Shown here: positions 18,452-28,061 of the stretch, one piece after another
How positions within the stretch are numbered: the first letter of the stretch is position 1
How the letters are laid out: each line of letters begins with the position of its first letter
Origin: Psychrobacter celer
GTDB taxonomy: Bacteria > Pseudomonadota > Gammaproteobacteria > Pseudomonadales > Moraxellaceae
Direction: 5' to 3'
Assembly: GCF_016107555.1 (NCBI RefSeq)
Contig: NZ_JABASU010000008.1
Coordinates: forward strand, 41,497-105,496
DNA length: 64,000 bases
Program-made: the position numbers and the translations under genes
Notes under the pieces: generated by a model
The model's input: the letters and a program-made list of their open reading frames with translations, nothing else
Told to the model about the DNA's origin: nothing
The model's database searches: none

Positions 18452-18480
18452 TTGACAATCATACAAACCTTCCCTATAAT
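18452..18480 (+). promoter_or_regulatory. Consensus sigma70 promoter of initiator tRNA
   Basis: A perfect TTGACA (18452-18457), 17-base spacer and perfect TATAAT (18475-18480) lie 17 bases before the tRNA. This is the strongest promoter in the window and matches the high demand for initiator tRNA. Confidence 0.92.
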
Positions 18481-18496
18481 ATGCGTTCTAGATTGA

Positions 18497-18573
<77 letters not shown>

Positions 18574-18618
18574 CTTTTTATACTGATGTTTTGTACACTA
18601 AATTTGTCAGTAACGATT

Positions 18619-18647
18619 AACCCACCATAATGTTTGTGGGTTTTTTT
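18619..18647 (+). terminator. Terminator after tRNA-fMet
   Basis: A 7-bp stem AACCCAC/GTGGGTT (18619-18625 with 18636-18642) with a 10-base loop is followed by a T-run. Confidence 0.85.
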
Positions 18648-19011
18648 GTATCTGAAGGTCAGTGTTATCGCGGTATCTATCCTACTTATGCTAAGCTCTA
18701 TGTCTATAGAGCACGATACGGGTCGTCACTTGCCGCCATTGGCATGATTGTTTCGTAAGCACACTATCTTTTATTCCTCACTCCTTTATCGATAGTACTG
18801 CTTTATGAATAATAAAAGCAATGTTTGGCTGAGCTTGATGTTTTTTTGCTCAGCCTTATATAAACGCGCATACATACAACGATCTGTCTTGGTTTACAAT
18901 ATATGAGTATGACTCATTACGGTGAGTGATTATCATCGGTAAACGATCAGCATAACTTTAATAGAGTTTGTGAGTACGATAGATAAGTGAACAGGAAAAT
19001 ATAAATAAATT
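18648..19011 (+). other. 364-bp region upstream of rimP
   Basis: No gene is seen. A perfect 8-bp stem GGCTGAGC/GCTCAGCC (18827-18834 with 18848-18855) carries a loop containing seven T residues and is followed by TTATATAAA. It could be a leader hairpin or a weak terminator. The rimP-nusA-infB promoter should lie between 18860 and 18980 but no box is clear enough to call. Confidence 0.4.
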
Positions 19012-19512
19012 ATGAAGCTTTCGACCAAAGTTGCAGAACTGACCAATATCATCGCGCCTGCAGTTGCTGCTTGTGATGTGGCGCTATGGGGCATAGAGTT
19101 TGCGCCGCAAGGCCGTCGCTCGTTGCTGCGCATTTATATCGAAGCACTGCCAGAAGAGCAGGCTCAGGGCAAACACGTCACTATAGAAGACTGTGCGGCG
19201 GTGAACCATCAAGTCAGCGGTATTCTTGAAGTGCATGATCCCATCGCAGGTGAGTACGTCTTAGAGGTGTCATCGCCTGGTTTTGATCGCGCGTTTTTCT
19301 CAGATGAGCAAATGCATGCGTATGTTGGTCAAACCATCAGCCTGCGCTTGATCCAAGCGATCGGGACAGGTGAGCAAAAACGCCGCAAAGTGACAGGTAC
19401 GTTAGACAGTATCGATGCCACTTCATTGAAGTTGACGGCGGCTGATGGCGAGCAGTTTGATATTGCGTTAAGTAATATTGATAAAGCCAATCTGGTATAC
19501 GAAGATGCTTAG
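19012..19512 (+). CDS. rimP: Ribosome maturation factor RimP
   Basis: RimP binds free 30S subunits and helps assembly around S12/S19. The 166-residue protein has the N-terminal alpha/beta domain with GIEFAPQGRRSLLRIYIE, then the signature ISGILEVHDPI and YVLEVSSPGFDRAF, and a C-terminal SH3-like domain (about 95-166). It is first gene of the nusA operon, the same order as in E. coli. The ATG follows an AT-rich, poorly matched ribosome site (CAGGAA about 18 bases upstream). Confidence 0.96.
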   Translation: MKLSTKVAELTNIIAPAVAACDVALWGIEFAPQGRRSLLRIYIEALPEEQAQGKHVTIEDCAAVNHQVSGILEVHDPIAGEYVLEVSSPGFDRAFFSDEQMHAYVGQTISLRLIQAIGTGEQKRRKVTGTLDSIDATSLKLTAADGEQFDIALSNIDKANLVYEDA

Positions 19513-19625
19513 GTGGCCTACCTGGGCGACTGCACAAATGACCTAGATGGTTTATGGTGAAAAACAACGTTAATACATTAATGATAAAATTTAAGTCAAT
19601 TAAAAAATGATAGGACAGGTATAGC

Positions 19626-21110
19626 ATGAGTCGTGAAATCTTAACGGTAGTAGAAACTGTCAGTAATGAAAAGGGCTTAAATCCTGAAGATATCTTTGAA
19701 GCTATAGAAGATGCTTTGGTGGTATCAACCAAGAAAAAAGTATATACCGACCAGCCAGAAGTGGCGGTACGCGTATCAATCGACCGTGCAACTGGCGATT
19801 ATGATACTTATCGTTATTGGACAGTGGTTGCCGATGAAGATCACGAAATGCCGGCTTGTCAGTTGGCCATCAGTGACTTAGATCAAGACGAGTGGTCCAT
19901 CGGTGACATCAAAGAAGAGCAGATTGAGTCGATTGAGTTTGGCCGTATCGCTGCCACACAAGCCAAACAAGTCATTATCCAAAAAATTCGTGAAGCGGAG
20001 CGTGCACTGGTTGCAGACGCTTTTGAGCCACGTATCGGTGAGATGATGTATGGCGAAGTAAAAAAACAAACTCGTGATGGCTATATCATCGACTTAGGTG
20101 ATAATGCCGAAGGCTATTTGTCGCGCGATCAGATGTTGCCTCGTGAGCAGTTACGTCCAAAATCACGTATCAACGCTATTTTATATCATGTTAACCGTGA
20201 AAACCGCGGTGCCCAGCTGCTTTTATCACGCACGCACCCTGAGATGCTCTCAGCTTTGATGCAAAAAGAAGTGCCTGAAATTGCAGAGCAAATCATCGAA
20301 ATCCGTAACGTCGCTCGCTTGCCCGGGACTCGTGCTAAAATAGCAGTCAAGACCAACGACCATCGTATTGATCCAGTTGGCGCTTGTATTGGTATGCGTG
20401 GTACGCGTATCCAAGCGGTGCAGCAAGAGCTCGATGGTGAGCGTATCGATGTGGTGGTGTGGTCAGATGACCCAGCCCAATTTATCATCAGTGCGCTAGA
20501 GCCAGCCGATGTTAGCAGTATCATCCTCGATGAAGACACCCAGACCGCTGACATTATCTTTAGCACCAACGACCAGCTCGCGCGTGCGATTGGCTCACAA
20601 GGTCAAAACGTCCGTCTGGCCTCAGAGCTGACTGGTTATAAGCTCAATATGATGCTAGAAGAAGAGTATCAGCAGCGTCAAGAAAACGAATCCAAAGCCT
20701 TTATTGAGCTGTTTTATGAGCGTTTGGAGGTCGATCATGATCTGGCACAAGCGCTGGTGGATATTGGCTTTACCAGTATCGAAGAAGTCGCCTACGTACC
20801 TGTAGAGACTTTTTATGATATCGAAGGTTTGGACGACGAAGCGATTGACATCATTCAAGAGCGTGCAAAAGAAGTGGTCATCGCAGATGAGCTGGTCAAA
20901 CAACAAAACATGAAAGAGCCAAGTCAAGAGCTGCAAGAGCTTGAAGGTATGACGGTCAGCTGGGCCTATAAAATGGCACAAAAAGACATCATCACCGTAG
21001 ATGACTTGGCAGAACAAGCCGTCTTCGATTTAGAAGATATCGAAGGATTAGATTCTGAAACTGCAGGACAACTCATCATGAAAGCTCGGGAATCTTGGTT
21101 CGATGAATAA
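19626..21110 (+). CDS. nusA: Transcription termination/antitermination protein NusA
   Basis: NusA binds RNA polymerase and nascent RNA and governs pausing, termination and antitermination. Domains in order: N-terminal polymerase-binding domain (1-125), S1 (about 130-200, GEVKKQTRDGYIIDLGDNAEGYL over that span), KH1 (with DPVGACIGMRGTRIQAVQQEL) and KH2 (AIGSQGQNVRLASELTGY). Two C-terminal acidic repeats follow (about 360-425 and 435-494). Length 494 equals E. coli (495). It begins 113 bases after rimP. Confidence 0.97.
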   Translation: MSREILTVVETVSNEKGLNPEDIFEAIEDALVVSTKKKVYTDQPEVAVRVSIDRATGDYDTYRYWTVVADEDHEMPACQLAISDLDQDEWSIGDIKEEQIESIEFGRIAATQAKQVIIQKIREAERALVADAFEPRIGEMMYGEVKKQTRDGYIIDLGDNAEGYLSRDQMLPREQLRPKSRINAILYHVNRENRGAQLLLSRTHPEMLSALMQKEVPEIAEQIIEIRNVARLPGTRAKIAVKTNDHRIDPVGACIGMRGTRIQAVQQELDGERIDVVVWSDDPAQFIISALEPADVSSIILDEDTQTADIIFSTNDQLARAIGSQGQNVRLASELTGYKLNMMLEEEYQQRQENESKAFIELFYERLEVDHDLAQALVDIGFTSIEEVAYVPVETFYDIEGLDDEAIDIIQERAKEVVIADELVKQQNMKEPSQELQELEGMTVSWAYKMAQKDIITVDDLAEQAVFDLEDIEGLDSETAGQLIMKARESWFDE

Positions 21111-21173
21111 GCGGTAACTGCATATCGCTGTCTTTTGGTGATATGCTATTGAAAATAAAGCGCTGATAACAGG

Positions 21174-21224
21174 CACTCATACCGTCACAGGCATTATTGC
21201 CGTATCAATACGGACAGATGAGTG
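21174..21224 (+). other. Structured nusA-infB intercistronic segment
   Basis: An outer perfect inverted repeat CACTCAT/ATGAGTG (21174-21180 with 21218-21224) encloses a second perfect hairpin CCGTA-TCAA-TACGG (21200-21213). There is no T-run, so it may be an RNA-processing or stability element rather than a terminator. Confidence 0.4.
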
Positions 21225-21307
21225 TATGAAATCAGCCTTACCCCAATCATTTGTAGCCAACAACTGAATTGAACATATAGCAAATAATAGACAGTAGGTG
21301 ATAATAA

Positions 21308-24034
21308 ATGGCAGATAAGACCGTCAAAGAACTGGCAGATATGGTAGGCAAAACCGCAAGTGCTGTAAGACAGCAACTGGTGGATGCCGGGCTGCCTGCT
21401 CGCGCAGAGGATGACCCAGTCACCGAGCTTGAGCAAGAGAAGTTGGTGACGTATTTAAAGCAAAGTCATGGTCAGCAAGAAAAGCGCCGTATTAGTCTGA
21501 AGTCTAAGACGACTAGCACTGCGCGTGTGACCGGCTCTTCAGGTAAGTCTAAGAGCGTCAATGTGGAAGTGCGTAAAAAGAAAGTCTTTGAAAAACCCAA
21601 TCCAGAAAAAATGGCTGAAGAGTTGGCTGCTCGTGAGCAAGCCTTAATCGAAGCCCAAGCTCGTGCTGCTAAAGAAGCAGAAGAACGTGCTGCTGCTAAG
21701 AAAAAAGCAGAAGAGCGTCAAGCGGCAACGCTGGCCGCTATGCGTGCAAGCCTAGGTTCAAGCAAAAAGTCTGACGATAAAAACGACGATATTTCAGCCT
21801 CTGTGGTGGTAAAAAAAGGTGGCAAAGCAGCCACTGAAGTGAAGCCAAAAGAGCAACCGAAGAAAAAAGCCGCTGTGACCAAACCGAAGGTAGAAACCGC
21901 TGCTGAGCGTAAAGCTCGTGAAGCACGCGAAGCCGAGGAAGCGCGTCTGCGTGAAATTGAGGCAGAAACACGCCGCAAGCAAGCAGAAGAAGCGCAAAAG
22001 CGTACGCTTGAGCAAATGCGTAAAATGGCAGGCAAATATACCGATCGTGAGCCTGTGGCAGAAGTGCGTAAAGATGAGCCGTTGGCCGAAGGTCTGGTCG
22101 GTGATGCTCTAGAAGAGTCGTTTGAAAAAGAGCGCCGTGAGATCAAGCGTGGTGCTAATAGCACGGGTGCTCGTGGCCGCCGCCGTAAAAACCAAGATGA
22201 GCGTGAATTCAAAAACCGCAAAAACGGTTTACGTTCAACGCAAGCCTCACAGCACAAGTTCGAAAAACCTGTCGAAAAAATCATCTATGACGTCGAAATC
22301 AGTGAGCATATCACTGTTGCAGATCTTGCACAGCGTATGGCAGTCAAGGCTCGTGAAGTCATTAAGCTACTGATGAAAATGGGTGAAATCGCTCGCGAAT
22401 CAGACACCATCGATCAAGCGACAGCAAGTCTGATCGTTGAAGAGATGGGTCACAACCCTGTCCTTGTCAGTGATACCAAGGTCGAAGACGATCTACAAGA
22501 TGCTGTCGATGAGCGCAGCAGTAACGTGCAAACCCGTCCACCTGTCGTCACTATCATGGGTCACGTTGACCATGGTAAGACCTCATTGCTCGATAAGATT
22601 CGCGAGACCAAAGTAGCGACTGGCGAAGCGGGCGGTATCACTCAGCACATCGGTGCTTATCATGTTAAGACTGACCGCGGTGTGATTACTTTCCTTGACA
22701 CCCCAGGTCACGCAGCATTTAGTGCCATGCGTTCGCGCGGCGCGCAAGCGACAGATATCGTCGTCTTGGTCGTGGCCGCTGACGACGGTATGATGCCGCA
22801 AACGGCAGAAGCCATCGACCATGCGCGCGCTGCTGGTACGCCGATTATCGTTGCTATCAACAAAATGGATAAGCCAAGTGCTGACCCAGATCGCGTCCTC
22901 AATGAGCTGACCACCAAAGAAGTGGTGTCAGAAGATTGGGGCGGTGATACCCCAATGGCACGTATCTCTGCTAAGACAGGCGACGGTATCGACGAGTTAT
23001 TAGAGCTTATCGGATTGCAAGCTGAGCTGATGGAGCTAGAAGCACCGCTTGATGGTTCAGCGCAAGGTGTGGTCATCGAGTCAAGACTAGAAAAAGGTCG
23101 TGGTCCTGTGGTGAGCGTGTTGGTCAAAAAAGGCACACTCAAGCAAGGCGACTTGGTATTGGCAGGTGAATACTACGGTAAAGTGCGCGCCATGACAGAT
23201 GAGCGCGGTCAGCGTATCAAGTCAGCTGGCCCTTCCATTCCTGTCGAGATTTTAGGTTTACCTGAAACGCCAGCCGCTGGTAGCGAGTTCTTAGTCGTCA
23301 CTGATGAGAAAAAAGCACGTGAAGTTGCGGACTTTAGAACCAATCGTGAGCGCGAGCGTCAACTCGAGCGTCAGAACAAAATGCGTTTAGAGAACATGTT
23401 TGATCAGATGGAACAAGGCGATGTATCGACCTTAAACATCGTGCTAAAAACGGATGTTCGTGGCTCATTAGAAGCCTTACTGGCCGCCTTAAACGAATTA
23501 TCAACGGATGAAGTCAAAGTCAGAGTGATCAGCTCAGGTGTGGGCCCTATCTCTGAATCTGATGTCACGCTTGCTGAATCTAGCGAAGCGGTATTGCTCG
23601 GCTTTAACGTCCGCGCAGATAGCGCCGCACGCCGCAAAGCCGATGTCGCCAATATCGATATCCGCTACTATAGCGTCATCTATGGTCTAATCGATGATGT
23701 CAAAGCGGCAATGAGCGGTATGCTAGCGCCTGAGCATCGCGAAAAAATCCTTGGTATCGCTGAGGTTCGCGAAGTCTTCCGCTCTAGTAAGTTTGGTGCT
23801 GCTGCTGGTTGTATGGTGGTCGAAGGTACAATCTATCGTAACAAGCCTATTCGCGTCTTGCGTGATGACAAGGTTATCTTTACCGGTCAGTTGCAGTCAT
23901 TACGTCGCTATAAAGAAGACGTCAATGAAGTACGTACTGGTATGGAGTGTGGACTTGCGGTTCGTGGCTATGATGTCGAAGTGGGTGATAAGATCGAAGT
24001 CTTTGAAATCCAAGAGTTCGCTCGTACTATCTAA
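21308..24034 (+). CDS. infB: Translation initiation factor IF-2
   Basis: GTPase that places fMet-tRNA on the 30S subunit and promotes subunit joining. The N-terminal IF2_N module (1-50) is followed by a long charged Ala/Lys/Glu-rich linker (about 75-330) with predicted helices and a second IF2_N module. The G domain has [12 protein letters not shown] (G1, about 420), DTPGHAAF (G3) and NKMD (G4). Domains II-IV then bind fMet. 908 residues is close to E. coli (890). The ATG at 21308 begins [15 protein letters not shown], standard for the family. Confidence 0.98.
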   Translation: MADKTVKELADMVGKTASAVRQQLVDAGLPARAEDDPVTELEQEKLVTYLKQSHGQQEKRRISLKSKTTSTARVTGSSGKSKSVNVEVRKKKVFEKPNPEKMAEELAAREQALIEAQARAAKEAEERAAAKKKAEERQAATLAAMRASLGSSKKSDDKNDDISASVVVKKGGKAATEVKPKEQPKKKAAVTKPKVETAAERKAREAREAEEARLREIEAETRRKQAEEAQKRTLEQMRKMAGKYTDREPVAEVRKDEPLAEGLVGDALEESFEKERREIKRGANSTGARGRRRKNQDEREFKNRKNGLRSTQASQHKFEKPVEKIIYDVEISEHITVADLAQRMAVKAREVIKLLMKMGEIARESDTIDQATASLIVEEMGHNPVLVSDTKVEDDLQDAVDERSSNVQTRPPVVTIMGHVDHGKTSLLDKIRETKVATGEAGGITQHIGAYHVKTDRGVITFLDTPGHAAFSAMRSRGAQATDIVVLVVAADDGMMPQTAEAIDHARAAGTPIIVAINKMDKPSADPDRVLNELTTKEVVSEDWGGDTPMARISAKTGDGIDELLELIGLQAELMELEAPLDGSAQGVVIESRLEKGRGPVVSVLVKKGTLKQGDLVLAGEYYGKVRAMTDERGQRIKSAGPSIPVEILGLPETPAAGSEFLVVTDEKKAREVADFRTNRERERQLERQNKMRLENMFDQMEQGDVSTLNIVLKTDVRGSLEALLAALNELSTDEVKVRVISSGVGPISESDVTLAESSEAVLLGFNVRADSAARRKADVANIDIRYYSVIYGLIDDVKAAMSGMLAPEHREKILGIAEVREVFRSSKFGAAAGCMVVEGTIYRNKPIRVLRDDKVIFTGQLQSLRRYKEDVNEVRTGMECGLAVRGYDVEVGDKIEVFEIQEFARTI

Positions 24035-24118
24035 AAACAAAGCTAGATACAAACACCCCTCAGACCATAGGCTCTATCAGCCAAGTCTGAAAGGTGTGGT
24101 GGATAGACCGTAGTACAG

Positions 24119-24152
24119 AGGCCTAACAGGTACATCCTGCTAGGCCTTTTTT
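24119..24152 (+). terminator. Terminator between infB and rbfA
   Basis: A 12-bp stem with one mismatch (24119-24130 with 24136-24147, AGGCCTAACAGG / CCTGCTAGGCCT) and a 5-base loop is followed by TTTTT. It lies inside what is usually a continuous operon, so rbfA-truB may have a separate promoter or depend on readthrough. Confidence 0.85.
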
Positions 24153-24238
24153 ACCATAGATAAGTCCTCATAACAAAGTCACTTAACCAATAAAAATAAG
24201 CCATATTAACTAAGCCATACTAATATTAAGGTAATAAC

Positions 24239-24628
24239 ATGAATCAACGTTTACAACGCCTAGCCGATCAAATCCAGCGTGAGCTTGCCGTCCTTATCCG
24301 CGACGAAGTCAATGATCCGCGTCTGACTGGTTTTGTCACCATCTCTAGTGTCAAAGTCAGTCCTGATTTGGGTTACGCTGATATTTATGTCACTATCATG
24401 GAGCCAGGGCTCGATGATGCGATGACTAAGACCAATCATGAAGAGAGCATCAATGTGCTCAATAAAGCAGCAGGATTTTTGCGTACCGAGCTTAGCCACA
24501 GCCTAAAAACGCGTACAACCCCGCGTTTGCGTTTTCACTATGATGAAGTGACAGCGCATGGTAATTATATGATGGACTTGATCAATCAGGCCGTCAGCAA
24601 AACCGAAAAAAACGAGCATGACGAGTAA
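24239..24628 (+). CDS. rbfA: Ribosome-binding factor A
   Basis: Cold-shock-linked 30S assembly factor that acts on 16S rRNA helix 1. The 129-residue KH-like protein has the typical start RLQRLADQIQRELAVLIRDEVNDPRLTGFVTIS and the signature ISSVKVSPDLGYADIYV (both quoted as conserved spans, residues 3-35 and 32-48), then LRTELSHSLKTRTTPRLRF. The usual partner truB follows after 9 bases. Relevant to low-temperature growth if the organism is a psychrophile. Confidence 0.96.
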   Translation: MNQRLQRLADQIQRELAVLIRDEVNDPRLTGFVTISSVKVSPDLGYADIYVTIMEPGLDDAMTKTNHEESINVLNKAAGFLRTELSHSLKTRTTPRLRFHYDEVTAHGNYMMDLINQAVSKTEKNEHDE

Positions 24629-24637
24629 GCCCATATT

Positions 24638-25681
24638 ATGCCTATCCCAGCGAAGCAAAATGATAAGATAAAAGTCTCAGGGGTTATTTTGGTAGATAAG
24701 CCCTATGGTCTGACCTCGCAGCAAGTGGTGTCCAAGGTTAAGTATTTGTTTAAATCCCCAAAGCACGACAGCAAAAAAGCAGGCCATACGGGGACGCTTG
24801 ACCCCATGGCCACCGGTCTGCTGCCGATTTGTCTGGGAGAGGCCACCAAGTTTAGCCACTATCAGCTAGATGCCGACAAATCTTATCAAGCCACCATTTT
24901 GCTTGGCGGCCAGACAGACACAGGGGATGCTCAAGGTCAAGTAATTGCAACGGCCTCTGTGCCGACATTTGATGCTGCCGCTTTAGAGGAGCTTGCCCAG
25001 CAGTTTTTAGGCGCGCAGCAGCAGATACCACCGATGTACTCTGCCCTAAAAAAAGACGGTAAAAAGCTTTACGAATATGCCCGCGCTGGCATCGACGTCG
25101 TGCGTGAGCCGCGAGATATTATCATCCGCTCTATTCGCCTAACAGCACTCGATCATGAGCAGATTCAGCTAACCGTCACTTGTAGCAAAGGCACTTATGT
25201 GCGCGTGCTGGGTGAAGACATCGCTAAAGCGCTCGGTACACTCGGCCATCTCACCGCCTTGCGCCGCTTACAAGTTGGTAGCTTTAAGGTTGATAATGCC
25301 ATCACTTTATCTGCTCTAGAAGATCTGCCATTGGTCGAGCGTTTCACGCAGCTGATGCCGATAGATGCCTGTATCGAGATACCTGCACAAATGACGCTGA
25401 CGGCCGAGCAATGTCAGCGTGTCCATATGGGACAGCGTCTAAATGTGTCTGCACAATTGACAGATGAGCTACATGCTTATATATCCCAACAGATTCTCCA
25501 GTCTACCAGCAGCCAAGTAGTAGAAGCTACTGCGGCTCACGAAACGACTGTCAGCAACACAGCTCTCGCCTCTGACGTACCAGTAGATATTCGTCTGCTA
25601 GATGAACAAGGTCAGTTTTTGGGTTTGGGTGCTGTCAGTCTAAACGGTAGGCTACAACCGAAAAAGCTTATTCAACGTTAA
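24638..25681 (+). CDS. truB: tRNA pseudouridine-55 synthase TruB
   Basis: Makes pseudouridine 55 in the T loop of tRNAs. The N-terminal block GVILVDKPYGLTSQQVV and the catalytic GHTGTLDPMATGLLPI with Asp at about residue 55 are present. The thumb KKLYEYARAG and CSKGTYVRVLGEDIA are also seen. It has 347 residues against about 314 in E. coli. The excess is a Thr/Ala/Ser-rich stretch (about 285-318) inserted in the C-terminal PUA-like region, before VDIRLLDEQGQFLGLG. Confidence 0.96.
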   Translation: MPIPAKQNDKIKVSGVILVDKPYGLTSQQVVSKVKYLFKSPKHDSKKAGHTGTLDPMATGLLPICLGEATKFSHYQLDADKSYQATILLGGQTDTGDAQGQVIATASVPTFDAAALEELAQQFLGAQQQIPPMYSALKKDGKKLYEYARAGIDVVREPRDIIIRSIRLTALDHEQIQLTVTCSKGTYVRVLGEDIAKALGTLGHLTALRRLQVGSFKVDNAITLSALEDLPLVERFTQLMPIDACIEIPAQMTLTAEQCQRVHMGQRLNVSAQLTDELHAYISQQILQSTSSQVVEATAAHETTVSNTALASDVPVDIRLLDEQGQFLGLGAVSLNGRLQPKKLIQR

Positions 25682-25766
25682 TGTTACCGTCTTGGTTGAT
25701 CAGCGGCTTATTGCCCAGCTGGCTTACTAACAGTTTACACTAATCACATATCGTCACATTTTATTG

Positions 25767-25799
25767 CAGGTTTCACCTATGGTGAGACCTGTTTTTTTT
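25767..25799 (+). terminator. Terminator after truB
   Basis: An 11-bp stem with one G-U position (25767-25777 with 25781-25791) and a 3-base loop is followed by eight T residues. Confidence 0.92.
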
Positions 25800-26146
25800 G
25801 TACATTGATTAAGTCAGCAAGGGAAACGTGACATTATAATAATAAAAAAACTCGTGATAAAAATAACAATTAAGAGTTTTATTAAGATAAGAAAAAACAG
25901 GACGTTTAAATAAAATATAAAAATAATAACAAAGTATAAGAAAAACTAGAAACGCATTATAGTTTTACTATAGAGGGTTGAGAGGGAAGATAATAATAAA
26001 TATCAATAAAAATATAAGTAAGTGAAAATAACGGATTATGGTTTTGCTATCTAAAAATAGAATAGTAAATACGTGGCTATAAATCGATAAAAAGTAGTTG
26101 ATAAAAGTAGTTTTTAACAAAGACAACGATAAGGATACAGATAACG
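25800..26146 (+). other. AT-rich upstream region of the PfpI-like gene
   Basis: About 350 bases, strikingly poor in G and C, with no credible gene. It holds an inverted repeat AAAACTC/GAGTTTT near 25847-25880. Two related 16-mers lie 79 bases apart: ATTATAGTTTTACTAT (25956-25971) and ATTATGGTTTTGCTAT (26035-26050). These may be operator copies. Confidence 0.4.
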
Positions 26147-26671
26147 ATGAAGACCATTGCATTTTTATTACATAATCACTTTGAACAAGCCGAGTATGAA
26201 GATGTCGATAACCAGCTAAAAGATAAGGGTTATCAGACAGTATTGATTACTACCAACAAAGACAAGCAAGTCCAAGCGATGCAGCAAGACGTCGATAAAG
26301 CAGATACGTTTACTGCTGATATTTTTGCTAGCGAAGCAGACGCGAACGACTATGACGCGCTGGTCTTGCCGGGCGGTACCGTCAATGCTGATACCATACG
26401 CGACAAGCAAGACGCCCATCGGCTGATCCATGCTATTAATGATGCTGGCAAGCCTTTAGCGGCGATTTGCCATGCACCTTGGGTGCTTATTAATGCCGGT
26501 ATCGCAAAAGGTAAGACGCTTACGGCTTATCATTCGCTAAAGACAGATTTGCAAAATGCTGGGGCGGACTTTGTAGACCAGACCGTTCAAGTCGATGGTA
26601 ATTTGATTACTTCACGTAATCCAGACGATATTGACAACTTCGTTGCTGCTATTGACAAAGCATTATCGTAA
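26147..26671 (+). CDS. DJ-1/PfpI family protein
   Basis: The 174-residue protein is a class I glutamine amidotransferase-like fold of the PfpI/YhbO type, cytosolic stress proteins variously described as deglycases or chaperones. The nucleophile elbow is AAICHAPWVL with Cys at about residue 106, the general-acid Glu is in HFEQAEYED (about 14-17) and YDALVLPGGTVNAD binds the elbow. The closing VDGNLITSRNPDDIDNF is typical. AAGGAT precedes the ATG. It is followed by two tiny acidic genes, suggesting a stress locus. The exact activity cannot be read from sequence. Confidence 0.9.
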   Translation: MKTIAFLLHNHFEQAEYEDVDNQLKDKGYQTVLITTNKDKQVQAMQQDVDKADTFTADIFASEADANDYDALVLPGGTVNADTIRDKQDAHRLIHAINDAGKPLAAICHAPWVLINAGIAKGKTLTAYHSLKTDLQNAGADFVDQTVQVDGNLITSRNPDDIDNFVAAIDKALS

Positions 26672-26773
26672 CTGTGTATGTGCAATATTTTGTCTATTAC
26701 TTATTCTGTCTAATAACCTTTAAACGCTAAGACTTATTTTACAATCAAGTTTTATAATCAAAAGGAAACTATC

Positions 26774-26935
26774 ATGGCTAATTCAAATCCAAACGATACA
26801 AAGCTAGAACAACAACGCTCAGAATCAGCAAAGGCGGCATTAAAAAGCCAAACTGAAGACAATCACACAGAAGATTCTGAGGCGGCGGCTGATAGAATTG
26901 CTGATAATTTAGAAAATGTAAAAAAAGATCAGTAA
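26774..26935 (+). CDS. Small hydrophilic protein, 53 residues, unknown
   Basis: A short frame starting ATG at 26774 with AAAGGAAA 7 bases upstream. The product begins MANSNPNDTKLEQQRSESA and ends DNLENVKKDQ. It is rich in Ala, Glu, Asp, Asn, Lys and Gln, has no Cys or Trp, and is probably helical or disordered. I recognise no family. Composition and a well-placed ribosome site argue it is real; it lies between the PfpI-like gene and another small acidic gene. Confidence 0.55.
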   Translation: MANSNPNDTKLEQQRSESAKAALKSQTEDNHTEDSEAAADRIADNLENVKKDQ

Positions 26936-27002
26936 TAAATACAGCTGATTTATAATTGAATTTAGCTGTAACTAAGTGGAAATAATAAAAATAGGAGGGA
27001 TT

Positions 27003-27176
27003 ATGAGTCAGTCCACAGATAATATGGATCAACAAGAACAAGAAATTGAAAAACTGGCTGAGGATATCAATCCACGTGAAGATGCGACGCCAGATAGCTT
27101 AGCAGAAGCCACCACGGTGCCTTTAGAGGACAACGAGTTGGGCGCGCATGCGACACAAAAAGATGCAAAAAAATAG
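27003..27176 (+). CDS. Small acidic protein, 57 residues, unknown
   Basis: ATG at 27003 has an excellent AGGAGG ribosome site (26993-26998) 4 bases upstream, which decides this start over one nine codons earlier. The product begins MSQSTDNMDQQEQEIEKL, carries the segment NPREDATPDSLAEAT and ends KDAKK. It is acidic, without Cys or hydrophobic segments. No family is recognised. It follows the 53-residue gene by 67 bases. The strong Shine-Dalgarno suggests high expression. Confidence 0.6.
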   Translation: MSQSTDNMDQQEQEIEKLAEDINPREDATPDSLAEATTVPLEDNELGAHATQKDAKK

Positions 27177-27220
27177 AAGCCTTTTATAGTCAGTGGAAAA
27201 CAAAACTGTCATAAGTTCCA

Positions 27221-27293
27221 AAGCGTTACTGGGATGAATTTTTCGCAGCCTCTGTGTATACAGCACGCAAGGAAAATTTATACTAGTAGCGCT
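27221..27293. repeat. Interspersed palindromic repeat, copy A
   Basis: The element starts AAGCGTTACTGGGATGAATT and its other end, read inverted, starts AGCGCTACTAGTATAAATTT. The interior has GCAGCCTCTG and CAGCACGCAAGG. It shares its core with copies at 43232, 51536 and 53124. Alone it can fold into one long imperfect hairpin. Confidence 0.75.
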
Positions 27294-27380
27294 ATAATAT
27301 TTTTAAACTGAATCTACTATCATCTTTTGACGCGTTTGAGTCGGTTTGTATCTTACGCTTTTTATCACAAACTAATATGA

Positions 27381-27408
27381 AAAACTGCTGCGAGTTCAGC
27401 AGTTTTTT
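27381..27408 (+). terminator. Terminator-like hairpin upstream of rpsO
   Basis: A perfect 10-bp stem AAAACTGCTG/CAGCAGTTTT (27381-27390 with 27397-27406) is followed by TT. It is immediately followed by TATAAT at 27411-27416, so termination of upstream transcription and a new start for rpsO may be packed together. Confidence 0.7.
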
Positions 27409-27674
27409 GTTATAATTGCCGCCACATTTAAATTTGGTTTGAAGATAGCATTAGGCTTAAATCATTGCGCTCATAAGGAGCGAGAGGGAGCCGTGACTTA
27501 TCTGCCTTTTTTAGATGATGATCTTATGTGATTGAGCTTAGCGACACTAGGTCAACTCTAGTAATGCAGGGTTGTCCTGAATGCCGTATAAGCTGTTTTA
27601 CTTTTTATTTTACTGTTTTATATATCGCTCAAATTCGAGCATATTTAAAGCTTTTAGCATTGCCGGAGATATTT
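27409..27674 (+). other. rpsO leader region
   Basis: From the TATAAT at 27411 to the rpsO ATG there are about 260 bases. The open frame runs upstream in phase with rpsO from 27528 but the added 49 residues are unlike any S15. The segment is more likely an untranslated leader, possibly holding an S15 autoregulatory structure. I could not identify the E. coli-type pseudoknot. Confidence 0.35.
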
Positions 27675-27941
27675 ATGCTAACCAATACTGATCGCGAACA
27701 AATCATTGCCCAATATCAGCGCAGCGAAAACGACACGGGTTCTCCAGAAGTACAAGTAGCGTTGTTAAGTGCACGTATCAATGATTTACAAAACCATTTT
27801 AAAGAGCACAAAGCTGACCATCATAGCCGCCGCGGCCTTATCCGTATGGTAAACACGCGTCGCAAATTGCTTGATTACCTAAAAGGTAAAGATCTTGGTC
27901 GCTATACCACTCTTATTAGCCAGTTAGGTCTACGTCGTTAA
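27675..27941 (+). CDS. rpsO: 30S ribosomal protein S15
   Basis: Primary 16S rRNA binding protein at the three-way junction of helices 20-22. ATG at 27675 gives [15 protein letters not shown] and 88 residues, the family norm. GGAG lies 7 bases upstream. The conserved [16 protein letters not shown] and [21 protein letters not shown] (span 45-65) are present. It precedes pnp, as in E. coli, but a strong terminator separates the two. Confidence 0.98.
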   Translation: MLTNTDREQIIAQYQRSENDTGSPEVQVALLSARINDLQNHFKEHKADHHSRRGLIRMVNTRRKLLDYLKGKDLGRYTTLISQLGLRR

Positions 27942-28061
27942 TACAGCGACGATAGTACGAGCGCTCATTCAGATAAGTGACGCCCCTTTAGGCGCTAACT
28001 GTCAAGCTTCTAGCAGAGCGCGTCACACTTACTTGCTGATATCGATACAATAGATTTTTCT

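Noticed and set aside
27528..27674. 49-codon upstream extension of rpsO
   Set aside because: S15 proteins start at [12 protein letters not shown] sequence; the extension has no S15 character, and GGAG precedes the inner ATG.
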